Shown: positions 1 to 6,469, counted from the stretch's first letter. The stretch is DNA of 7,469 bases from Planctomycetota bacterium (GCA_013202635.1 JABMRO010000663.1:1-7469), one strand, 5' to 3'. Numbers and translations are program-made. Notes: generated by a model not told the origin, from the sequence alone.

Positions 1-2
1 AT

Positions 3-1583
3 GATGCGCTGGTCCAGTCCAATTATATTAGTTCCACAAAGGCCGCCTTCAAAACATACGATATTTTTGGATTACAAGGTCAAGCCCTGCCGAAGAACAA
101 TCTCGAAGACAATAGAGATGCGAAAGACTATGGCCACGAGGATAAAATTTTCCCAACTATTTGCGATATGGAAGGAAGCTCGGCCTTTCTTAGAGAGGTT
201 TTTTTGTCGCTTGAGGGAATGGACCCGCTACTTTTTGGCCACGAAGGTTCCGATTTAACATACAGAATTGCAAAAAAGCACGGCGATTTTAATAAGATTA
301 TCTATTGGCCTGACACAGTGATTTATCATGATGCTTTTGTCGGTAATCACGAAAAAGAAAAAGTTAAAAGATACGAGTTATTGGAAAGATACTTAAACTT
401 CAAACACAATGGAAATATTTTCAGCAGCATTCGCAGGGAGCTTGAAAAATATCGCTTGTCTGGAAATAACGACCCGTGCGGACCACACCATTTGGCTACA
501 AAGAGAAATCTGGAAATTTTTGAAAGACCTAAAGTCGGCAAGCGAGATATAAATCAGCATATATCGGTGATACCTACATTTAAGAGCGAGTATAATCCGT
601 TGGTTTCGGTGGTTATGCCAGCCTATAATGCTGCTGAATATATCACAGAAGCAATTGAAAGTGTACTGATTCAAAACTATAGAAATTTCGAACTTATTGT
701 AATTGATGACGGCTCCACAGATAACACCAGAGATATCGTGTCCAGCTTCAAAGACGATAAAATCAAATACTTCTACCAGGAAAACAAGGGACTTGCAGGT
801 GCCCATAATGCGGGGATAAAAAATTCTAAAGGGCATTTTCTAATCAAGCTTGATTCCGATGATGTGATGACACCAGACTACATTGCCAAACATCTGCAGG
901 AATTTGAGTATCATCCTGAGGCTGACCTGGTTTATTGTGACGATTATCTTATCGATGAGAACTCCAAACCGATTCGAGTAATTAAAAGGCCTGAGTACAC
1001 GGACAGAAAAACGCTCATCAGGGACCTCTTCCACTGCGGTTTTCCAGTAGTACCGTTCAGAACCTGCATCAGAAGAAGCGTCTTCGACAAAATCGGGTTT
1101 TTTGATGAAAACTTAAGGATAGCCGAAGACTATGATATGATGAGAAGATTTGTTAAATACGGCCTGAAAATACAACACTTACCAGATGCCCTGTACTTGC
1201 GCAGAATGACATCCGATAGTCTTTCAAGAAATTTCACCACACAAAAAGCAAAATATCATTTCGATGTTATCAACCGGTTTCTTGATACGTTCACGTACGA
1301 TGAGCTGTTTCCGGATGTTGCGTGGGACAAGATAGAACCCCAGATGAGGCAACTGCATGCTAAATGTCTGGCTGCGGGGACTTACCTTGCAATAGGACAG
1401 GAGTATATAAAGACAAATGCTATCGAGTATTCAAGAACAGCTTTCGACCGGGCCTGTTCAGAGCTGAATGACTGCATAAAAATGGACCCCGAAAACCAGG
1501 ACATGCAGCAGTTACTGCAAAAGTCCAAACTGATACGAGCCAGATATACCAAAGCACCACAGCAAGTCGTTTCTAAACGGTAA
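3..1583 (+). CDS. Tandem-domain family 2 glycosyltransferase with TPR-like tail (5' partial)
   Basis: The gene starts before the window: this frame is open from base 3, and sequence before the ATG at 168 already reads as protein continuing into the domain, so that ATG is internal. 526 residues are visible. Residues about 1-115 are the end of a first GT2-like module, with the typical segment FGHEGSDLTYR near residue 87 and a Pro-Asp...His stretch after it. A complete second GT2 (GT-A fold) module begins near residue 198 with PLVSVVMPAYN, followed by IDDGSTD, the metal/nucleotide-sugar binding DSDD (bases 852-863) and EDYD (from 1125). Residues about 455-515 are helical and TPR-like. No membrane segment is visible, so a cytoplasmic enzyme is likely. 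It probably transfers sugars from nucleotide donors. Its place just upstream of fliD suggests flagellin or surface glycan glycosylation, which is inference. Donor and acceptor cannot be read from sequence. Confidence 0.88.
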   Translation, partial: DALVQSNYISSTKAAFKTYDIFGLQGQALPKNNLEDNRDAKDYGHEDKIFPTICDMEGSSAFLREVFLSLEGMDPLLFGHEGSDLTYRIAKKHGDFNKIIYWPDTVIYHDAFVGNHEKEKVKRYELLERYLNFKHNGNIFSSIRRELEKYRLSGNNDPCGPHHLATKRNLEIFERPKVGKRDINQHISVIPTFKSEYNPLVSVVMPAYNAAEYITEAIESVLIQNYRNFELIVIDDGSTDNTRDIVSSFKDDKIKYFYQENKGLAGAHNAGIKNSKGHFLIKLDSDDVMTPDYIAKHLQEFEYHPEADLVYCDDYLIDENSKPIRVIKRPEYTDRKTLIRDLFHCGFPVVPFRTCIRRSVFDKIGFFDENLRIAEDYDMMRRFVKYGLKIQHLPDALYLRRMTSDSLSRNFTTQKAKYHFDVINRFLDTFTYDELFPDVAWDKIEPQMRQLHAKCLAAGTYLAIGQEYIKTNAIEYSRTAFDRACSELNDCIKMDPENQDMQQLLQKSKLIRARYTKAPQQVVSKR

Positions 1584-1607
1584 ATATAGTAAGCAAATAT
1601 ACGATAA
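1581..1607 (+). promoter_or_regulatory. Sigma-28 (FliA)-like promoter candidate P1 for fliD
   Basis: TAAA at 1581-1584 is followed after exactly 15 bases by TACGATAA at 1600-1607. The enterobacterial sigma-28 consensus is TAAA-N15-GCCGATAA, so the -35 core matches fully and the -10 matches 6 of 8. The TAAA overlaps the stop codon of the glycosyltransferase gene. fliD is a usual FliA-dependent late flagellar gene, which supports the reading. The region is AT-rich, so a chance match is possible. Confidence 0.5.
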
Positions 1608-1612
1608 ATAGT

Positions 1613-1639
1613 TAAGCAAAAAGTGTTTTTGAACGATAA
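1613..1639 (+). promoter_or_regulatory. Second sigma-28-like promoter candidate P2 for fliD
   Basis: TAAG at 1613-1616 is followed, again after exactly 15 bases, by AACGATAA at 1632-1639. It lies 32 bases downstream of P1 and has the same spacing and the same CGATAA core. A competing reading of the same bases is a weak sigma-70 promoter: TTAAGC at 1612-1617, 17 bases, then GATAAT at 1635-1640. Either would start transcription about 80 bases ahead of fliD. Confidence 0.4.
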
Positions 1640-1643
1640 TAAA

Positions 1644-1687
1644 TCACGAGGGGTGCGGGCGTTAGCCGTATCCGTAGTTTTTCGTGA
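1644..1687 (+). other. Inverted repeat / hairpin in the fliD leader
   Basis: TCACGA (1644-1649) is the exact reverse complement of TCGTGA (1682-1687). Inside these arms GGGG (1650-1653) can wobble-pair with TTTT (1678-1681), and TGCGGG (1654-1659) can pair with TCCGTA (1671-1676). The inner 5' arm has an alternative partner, CCGTA at 1666-1670, so two inner folds compete. The T run is inside the stem and does not follow it, so this is not a standard intrinsic terminator. It is more likely 5' leader structure of the fliD mRNA, if it is functional at all. Confidence 0.3.
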
Positions 1688-1714
1688 AGAGAAGATAAGA
1701 AAACTTAAATCAAA

Positions 1715-1720
1715 AGGCGG
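1715..1720 (+). promoter_or_regulatory. Ribosome binding site of fliD
   Basis: AGGCGG matches AGGAGG at 5 of 6 bases and sits 7 bases before the ATG at 1728. This supports that start, as does the conserved FliD beginning that follows directly. Confidence 0.6.
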
Positions 1721-1727
1721 GCAATAG

Positions 1728-4088
1728 ATGTCGACTTTACGTCTTCCAGGGCTTTTAACAGGGATAGATACATCCGCACTCATCACTCAGTTGATGGCTC
1801 TTGAGCGCCGTTCACTCAATGTGTACAAAGAGCGCAAAAGTATGTGGGAGGAGAGACAAGATGCCCTGAGCACTCTGGAAACCAAACTCGAGAACTTAAG
1901 AAGCCCGGTTCAATCTCTTTCCGACGCCGACGAACTTCGCGCTTTTTCAGTTGCCTCCAGTGATACCGACAAATTGACCGCCGATGCGTCCTACAACGCC
2001 TTTGAAGGCAATCACAATGTAGTAATCAACCAGTTAGCCACCGCCGAGCGCAACGTTCACACTACAGGTTTGGAATACGCCGAAGATTACGTTGGAGCCG
2101 GCACTTTTATTTACTCATATAACCACCAGGAAACAAGCATAACCACCACGGCGACTACAACGCTTGAAGACATGGTCGGATTAATCAATAACGATGCGAA
2201 TAATCCAGGCGTCACAGCGAGTCTACTGTATTACAATAATGCCTACCATTTGGTGCTGAATGGTAACAGCGCAGGTACGGATTATAAAATCTCAATCAAC
2301 CCCAGCAGCACAGAGACCTGGGAAGCCGACAGTGCATTTACAGACAACAGCGAGAACGCAACACTGAGCACAAAGATAGTAAACCTTGACCAATTCAGTG
2401 GAACCCCTGATGATGACGACGTTATTGAAATAACCGGTACTGACCGTAACGGCGTTGCTATAACGCAGGTAGATCTCAGCATTACCGATAACACCAGAAT
2501 CGAACATCTTATCGGAGAGATTAATGATGCCTTTGACGGGATTGCCAAAGCAGTTCTCAAGAACGGCAAGATCATATTGACAGATAATACCTACGGCACA
2601 AGCGATCTTTCAATCAGTTTGAACTACAACCATGGTGGCAATTCAAGCTCAAGCCTGACTCTGCCTACTATGGCTTTTTCAACAGAAGGCGGCAACACAT
2701 CAGCGAACCTTACAGGTTTTGCTGCCACGGATTTTATTGAAACTCAATCAGCCCAGGACTCTAAGATTAAGGTCGACGGCTATCCTGCCACTACGGCAGT
2801 CGCTGAAGAACAAAGGCTGACTCCAACTGCGGTGGCAACCGACGGGACGTTTACCTTAACATATGACGGGCAGACAACCGCAGCTATAAACTATAACGCT
2901 ACCACTACCGATATTCAAACCGCACTTGAGGCGCTGTCAAACGTCAGCTCCGGTGATATAACAGTAGACGGCACGGCGTTAGACACCGCAGGAGCGACAA
3001 CATTCACGTTCCTCAATACTGCCGGTGATGTTGATATGATTTCCATCGATCCTACCAGTCTGACACCTTCGGCCCGTTCCAATTATGTTATGGCCGAACA
3101 GACCAAAGGCCAGGATGGTTATATTAGCAGAAGCTCCAATACGGTAGATGACGTCATTTACGGCGTAGCGCTGCATCTGCACGATACGACAACTGCCACC
3201 GGAGAAGAGATAACTCTGACCAGAGACATTCAATCGGTAAAAGACAAACTATCCAAAATGGTTGATGCCTATAACTTGGCTGTCGAGTTTATTAAGGAAA
3301 AGACCGGCTTCAATGACGTTCTAAAAACTGCCGGTCTTTTGATGGGAGATTATATCGTTTCGATCATAAAGCAACAAATCCGCACGCCTCTTATCACACA
3401 AACCAATGGATTTATTGAGGATATCGACACGTTTTTAACGCCTGGTCATCTCGGCTTTAACATCGACAGAGAGGGTTTACTGAGTCTTGACATGAATGTC
3501 CTTGATGAAGCAATAGCTGAAGATTATATGGGTGTACTGGCCATAATCGGAGCGGATAAGACCGGCAGCAGCGACAGTAATACTATCGAATTTTACGGCG
3601 CCAGCAGTAATTATACCACAGCGGGTAACTACGACGTCGAGGTAGAGGTAAGTAGCGGAGCTTTAACCAGCGCCAAAATCAAACTCTCTACTGAATCAAC
3701 CTATCGCAATGCAACGTACAGCGGTAATATCGTTACCGGTGATAGCACCTTCGATGACAATGGAGTCCCTACGTATCCTGAGAATGCTCTTCAGCTCAGC
3801 GTTGACTTAAGTCAAGATGGCACTTTCACCGCCACTGTCAGGGTCAAACAGGGATTTACCGGTGCAATAGAAGATGCGCTGGATAAAATGCTCAAGGTAA
3901 CAACCGGCTCGATCCAAATCGACCAGAAACATGTTGACAATCAAATAGATGCTCTACAGGGTAAAATTGAGAGCGAAGAAGACCGCCTTACTAAAAAAGA
4001 AGACAGATTGATAGCTCGATTTGCCCGTCTTGAGAGAAACTTAGCTTTGATACAACAACAGATGAGCGCCTTAGGTATCGGTGTGTGA
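1728..4088 (+). CDS. fliD: Flagellar hook-associated protein 2 (filament cap), enlarged
   Basis: FliD is exported through the flagellar secretion channel and forms the cap at the filament tip that folds incoming flagellin. The protein is 786 residues, against roughly 450-500 for enterobacterial and Pseudomonas FliD. Residues 1-110 are the conserved N-terminal domain, opening with PGLLTGIDTSALITQLM. Two flagellin hook IN-type repeats follow at about 132-190 and 243-298. The C-terminal FliD domain has SKIKVDGY (345-352), RSSNTVDDVIYGVALHL (468-484), a helical stretch around 500-555, and a charged coiled coil at about 735-780 that would pair with the N-terminal helices. Between residues 353 and 461 a beta-rich domain interrupts the conserved strand pair, and a second beta-rich insert lies at about 610-708. 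There is no signal peptide, as expected for a type III export substrate. Two sigma-28-like promoters lie upstream. The stop is TGA. No fliS chaperone gene follows before the convergent flhB. Confidence 0.95.
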   Translation: MSTLRLPGLLTGIDTSALITQLMALERRSLNVYKERKSMWEERQDALSTLETKLENLRSPVQSLSDADELRAFSVASSDTDKLTADASYNAFEGNHNVVINQLATAERNVHTTGLEYAEDYVGAGTFIYSYNHQETSITTTATTTLEDMVGLINNDANNPGVTASLLYYNNAYHLVLNGNSAGTDYKISINPSSTETWEADSAFTDNSENATLSTKIVNLDQFSGTPDDDDVIEITGTDRNGVAITQVDLSITDNTRIEHLIGEINDAFDGIAKAVLKNGKIILTDNTYGTSDLSISLNYNHGGNSSSSLTLPTMAFSTEGGNTSANLTGFAATDFIETQSAQDSKIKVDGYPATTAVAEEQRLTPTAVATDGTFTLTYDGQTTAAINYNATTTDIQTALEALSNVSSGDITVDGTALDTAGATTFTFLNTAGDVDMISIDPTSLTPSARSNYVMAEQTKGQDGYISRSSNTVDDVIYGVALHLHDTTTATGEEITLTRDIQSVKDKLSKMVDAYNLAVEFIKEKTGFNDVLKTAGLLMGDYIVSIIKQQIRTPLITQTNGFIEDIDTFLTPGHLGFNIDREGLLSLDMNVLDEAIAEDYMGVLAIIGADKTGSSDSNTIEFYGASSNYTTAGNYDVEVEVSSGALTSAKIKLSTESTYRNATYSGNIVTGDSTFDDNGVPTYPENALQLSVDLSQDGTFTATVRVKQGFTGAIEDALDKMLKVTTGSIQIDQKHVDNQIDALQGKIESEEDRLTKKEDRLIARFARLERNLALIQQQMSALGIGV

Positions 4089-4157
4089 TATAAAGGCAAA
4101 ACATAGTGTGAATTTTCAGCCGGTGAGTTATTGGAGGGAACAACCAAAAACATATTT
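4089..4157. other. Convergent intergenic gap between fliD and flhB
   Basis: These 69 bases lie between two genes that end facing each other. No strong GC-rich hairpin with a T run is visible for either direction. The only symmetry is a weak AT-rich palindrome (AAAAA/TTTTT arms) at about 4146-4158, overlapping the flhB stop. A good Shine-Dalgarno-like GGAGGG sits at 4133-4138 on the plus strand with no usable ORF behind it. Confidence 0.4.
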
Positions 4158-5234
4158 TTAGGTCTGAGCGTTTGCTTTTCTACGACGTAAACGATAAATC
4201 ATAGCTAACACTTCAGCTACCGCCACGTACAAAGACTCGGGTATTGGATTGCCGAGTTTGACCGTTGAATATATTGTCCTGGCCAATTCCGGCCTTCTTA
4301 TGATGGGCACACCGTAAGCACGTGCAATTTCCCTGATTTTTTCCGCCAAATAGTCCGCCCCTTTAGCCACCATCACAGGTGATTCCATTGTCTTGGCATC
4401 ATAATGCAGCGCTACAGCTACATGCGTTGGGTTGACAAGAACCACACTGGCCTTGGGCACTTCCTGCAACATTCGCTTTAAGGCCGCCTGGAATTGCATT
4501 TGCCGGATTCGACTTTTGACCTCGGGCGAACCTATCGTATCCCTGAGCTCTTCTTTGACTTCCTGCTTCGACATCTTCAGTTCCTGGATGTATTTCCATT
4601 TCTGATAGTAGGCATCAGCAATACCCATAGCCAACAGTACAATACCAATGCGTATCATCAGGCCAAGTATTATCTTTGCGATAACTACAAGTATCTGCGC
4701 AGACCAGGCCCATCGAAGAGCAGCAAGCATATCAAGTCTGCTCCGAAGATAGAACCAAACAATGAGTGAGATAAAAAGCAGTTTTAGGACAGATAATAAG
4801 AGCTTCACCAGAGAACGTGCGTTTACCAGTTTCTGTAATCCTGTGATCGGATTGAATTGGTCAAGTTTAAATTCTAATGCCCCCGGCGAATAATTTAGCC
4901 CACTGACAGCAACGCTGGCCATAAAAGAGCCCGCAACAAGCGCCACTAAAATGGGGTAGATAACAAGTGTCATATCGACAGTTTTTCTACTGACAAAATC
5001 CAAAAATCCTCTGCTGTCAGCAAAAACACCATTTTCGCACGACATTCCCTGCCTAATTTGTAACATGAACCATTGCAGCAGCTTTGGAGCCAACAAGGCA
5101 ATCATTGCCATCAACACCAGCAGTGTTACAGTCGATGTCAGCTCCTGGCTTTGTGGCACCTGCCCTTTGCTTTTGGCTTTCGACAATTTCCTTGCTGTTG
5201 GCTGTTCTGTCCTTTCGGCAGCTTGCTCCGGCAT
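4158..5234 (-). CDS. flhB: Flagellar type III export switch protein FlhB
   Basis: FlhB is an inner-membrane component of the flagellar export apparatus. It switches export from rod/hook to filament substrates after cleaving itself within NPTH. At 358 residues the protein is about normal length. The N-terminal segment ERTEQPTARKLSKAKSKGQV (residues 7-26) is typical. Hydrophobic segments follow at about 34-57, 88-111, 143-163 and 179-207, then the cytoplasmic linker with MSKQEVKEELR (221-231). The autocleavage site NPTH is intact at residues 268-271 (bases 4422-4433), followed by the usual AVALHYD and VAKGAD blocks, so the switch should work. It is the last gene of the minus-strand operon, 20 bases after fliR, and is preceded by a weak AGGG ribosome binding site. 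flhA, a common neighbour, is not between flhB and fliD, so it must lie elsewhere. The start ATG fits the family N-terminus. Confidence 0.97.
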   Translation of the reverse strand: MPEQAAERTEQPTARKLSKAKSKGQVPQSQELTSTVTLLVLMAMIALLAPKLLQWFMLQIRQGMSCENGVFADSRGFLDFVSRKTVDMTLVIYPILVALVAGSFMASVAVSGLNYSPGALEFKLDQFNPITGLQKLVNARSLVKLLLSVLKLLFISLIVWFYLRSRLDMLAALRWAWSAQILVVIAKIILGLMIRIGIVLLAMGIADAYYQKWKYIQELKMSKQEVKEELRDTIGSPEVKSRIRQMQFQAALKRMLQEVPKASVVLVNPTHVAVALHYDAKTMESPVMVAKGADYLAEKIREIARAYGVPIIRRPELARTIYSTVKLGNPIPESLYVAVAEVLAMIYRLRRRKANAQT

Positions 5235-5254
5235 AATCTGTGCCCTATGTTAGT

Positions 5255-6007
5255 TTATAATGGCAGTAGTTTGCCCATCCAATCAGCGAATTCGGCCACG
5301 AACGTATTAATAAATGGCAAAAATATCGCCACCATTAACAATCCCATACCTACACGTATCGGCAAACTGATAAATAAAATGTTCATTTCCGGAACCATAC
5401 GTGCTAAGACAGCTAATACAACCATCAACAATAGGAACGCTGCCAATATCGGTGCGGATAATTTAAGACCGACCATTAACAGCGTTGAGCCAGCCTTAAT
5501 TATGCCGCTGGTTAAAACGGGTATTGTCGGTATACTGCCGGCAGGAAACGTCTCATAGCTTCGCGAGATAATCAACAAAAACATATGATGGCCGTTAGCA
5601 CTGAGAAATAAGAGTATAAATATCATCTCCAGCAAAGCACCCAGCGCTTGAGTATTCTCACCAGTCAATGGGTCCAATATTTGAGCCATAGCTAAGCCCA
5701 TCTGCCGTTCGATAATGCGCCCGCTGAATTTAACTGCGGCAAATACAAAAGCAGCGATTAGTCCCAGAGCCAGCCCATAGGTGGCTTCGTTGGCCAGAAG
5801 CAATACAGACTCGACGACAGAGACTTGCCCGAATTTGACAGGTAAAGGCGTTATCATCGAAAAAAAAATTGTTACCATAATAGCCAACGCAACCTTTATC
5901 CTGACAGGAATGCTTTTCCACCCAAAAACAGGAAGTATCATAAAAAATGCTGAAATTCTCGTCAGCACCATTACAAAACCAAGTAGTTTTTCGATAATCA
6001 ACGCCAT
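5255..6007 (-). CDS. fliR: Flagellar export gate protein FliR
   Basis: FliR joins FliP and FliQ in the export gate at the centre of the basal body; the established complex is FliP5-FliQ4-FliR1. The protein is 250 residues, close to the usual 255-260, and is hydrophobic throughout. Likely membrane segments lie at about 9-28, 36-52, 65-93, 124-147, 173-201 and 213-235. Family features include RISAFFMILPVFG near the N-terminus, the DPLTGENTQALG block at 112-123, and the loop ARMVPEMNILFISLPIRVGMG at 202-222. The ATG has AGGG a few bases upstream. It lies between fliQ, with an 80-base gap holding an inverted repeat, and flhB, with a 20-base gap. No truncation or frameshift is visible. Confidence 0.97.
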   Translation of the reverse strand: MALIIEKLLGFVMVLTRISAFFMILPVFGWKSIPVRIKVALAIMVTIFFSMITPLPVKFGQVSVVESVLLLANEATYGLALGLIAAFVFAAVKFSGRIIERQMGLAMAQILDPLTGENTQALGALLEMIFILLFLSANGHHMFLLIISRSYETFPAGSIPTIPVLTSGIIKAGSTLLMVGLKLSAPILAAFLLLMVVLAVLARMVPEMNILFISLPIRVGMGLLMVAIFLPFINTFVAEFADWMGKLLPL

Positions 6008-6030
6008 ATTTTCCCTGCTACCAAGTCCCT

Positions 6031-6069
6031 ACAGTTTGCAGAAAGAAGTGCCTGTACGCAAACAACTGT
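6031..6069 (-). repeat. Inverted repeat in the fliQ-fliR spacer
   Basis: On the plus strand ACAGTTTGC (6031-6039) pairs with GCAAAC (6058-6063) and, across a 3-base bulge, TGT (6067-6069), enclosing 18 bases. In the operon mRNA this gives a 6-bp stem plus a 3-bp extension between the fliQ stop and the fliR start. No T run follows on the minus strand, so it is not a clear terminator. A role in mRNA processing or in setting the fliQ/fliR ratio is possible but is inference. Confidence 0.35.
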
Positions 6070-6087
6070 TTACCTTCGTTCTTATCT

Positions 6088-6357
6088 TCAGTATCCAATA
6101 TTCCGGATATGTCCAAACATTTCGTTGGTAAATCTAAGTACCACTTCCAGGAGCCACCCTCCACAAAGCAATATAACAATCCCAACAGCCAGAAGCTTAG
6201 GTACTATAGACAAGGTCATATCACGTATGGAAGTAACCGCCTGAAACAATGTCATCGTCACTCCTACAACCATACATGTCAGCAGAATCGGAGCAGCTAA
6301 AAGCAAAGCCGTCTCGAGAGTATGCCGGCCCAGGTAAAGAACGAAACTACTATCCAT
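6088..6357 (-). CDS. fliQ: Flagellar export gate protein FliQ
   Basis: FliQ is the small two-helix subunit of the FliP/FliQ/FliR export gate in the inner membrane. Starting at the ATG at 6355-6357 it has 89 residues, the standard family length. The two membrane segments are at about 16-40 and 53-76. Family pattern is seen in LGRHTLETALLLAAPILL (9-26), the TLFQAVTSIRDMTLSIVPK turn (36-54), and the C-terminal helix. An in-frame TTG at 6379-6381 would add 8 residues, but it is rejected: the Shine-Dalgarno site GAGGTGG would then lie inside the coding sequence, while it is ideally placed for the ATG. The stop is TGA with a TAA one codon later (TGA AGA TAA). Confidence 0.96.
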   Translation of the reverse strand: MDSSFVLYLGRHTLETALLLAAPILLTCMVVGVTMTLFQAVTSIRDMTLSIVPKLLAVGIVILLCGGWLLEVVLRFTNEMFGHIRNIGY

Positions 6358-6362
6358 AATGT

Positions 6363-6369
6363 CCACCTC
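6363..6369 (-). promoter_or_regulatory. Ribosome binding site of fliQ
   Basis: GAGGTGG on the minus strand lies 5 bases before the ATG at 6357. It decides the fliQ start in favour of this ATG over the upstream TTG at 6381. Confidence 0.7.
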
Positions 6370-6430
6370 GTATCTCCCCAAGCATATATCGGCCTGCGTT
6401 TATCCCGGCGCAGACACTCCACACTTGAGG

Positions 6431-6469
6431 TTATCTGAAACTCAGACTAAGGTTCTCGGCAAGTAATCA
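6431..6469 (-). other. fliP: In-frame UGA and downstream FliP C-terminal tail
   Basis: Reading on past the TGA (6467-6469) in the same frame gives LLAENLSLSFR and then TAA (6431-6433). Other FliP proteins end in a DGW-x-LL-x-x-x-L-x-x-SF pattern; the Escherichia/Salmonella end as I recall it is DGWQLLVGSLAQSF. The UGA therefore occupies the single variable residue after DGW, and the native end appears conserved. With readthrough the protein would be 280 residues. A short 5-6 bp hairpin lies in this tail (arms 6434-6438 and 6442-6446). Confidence 0.75.

Noticed and set aside
168..170. ATG at 168 as start of the glycosyltransferase gene
   Set aside because: The frame is open back to base 3 and the upstream codons read smoothly into the first GT2 module. 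There is no ribosome site before it. The gene starts outside the window.
1..258. Plus-strand 85-residue ORF beginning at base 1
   Set aside because: It overlaps the glycosyltransferase in another frame, has no recognisable domain and an Arg/Lys/Pro-rich composition typical of a shadow frame.
1654..1667. Integron attC-like 3' end (GGGCGTTAGCC) before fliD
   Set aside because: No matching 5' core site is found upstream at a fitting distance, and no integrase or cassette array is present. The resemblance is short and probably chance.
1644..1687. Intrinsic terminator for the glycosyltransferase gene
   Set aside because: The T run lies within the 3' arm of the stem and no U tract follows the hairpin. 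The inner stem is also held by wobble pairs.
6358..6381. TTG at 6379-6381 as start of fliQ
   Set aside because: The Shine-Dalgarno GAGGTGG lies inside this extension and is ideally spaced for the ATG at 6357, which also gives the family's usual 89 residues.
6394..6413. CTGCG/CGCAG hairpin between fliP and fliQ
   Set aside because: Only 5 bp with a 10-base loop and no T run. A stem of this size is expected by chance in a spacer of this length.
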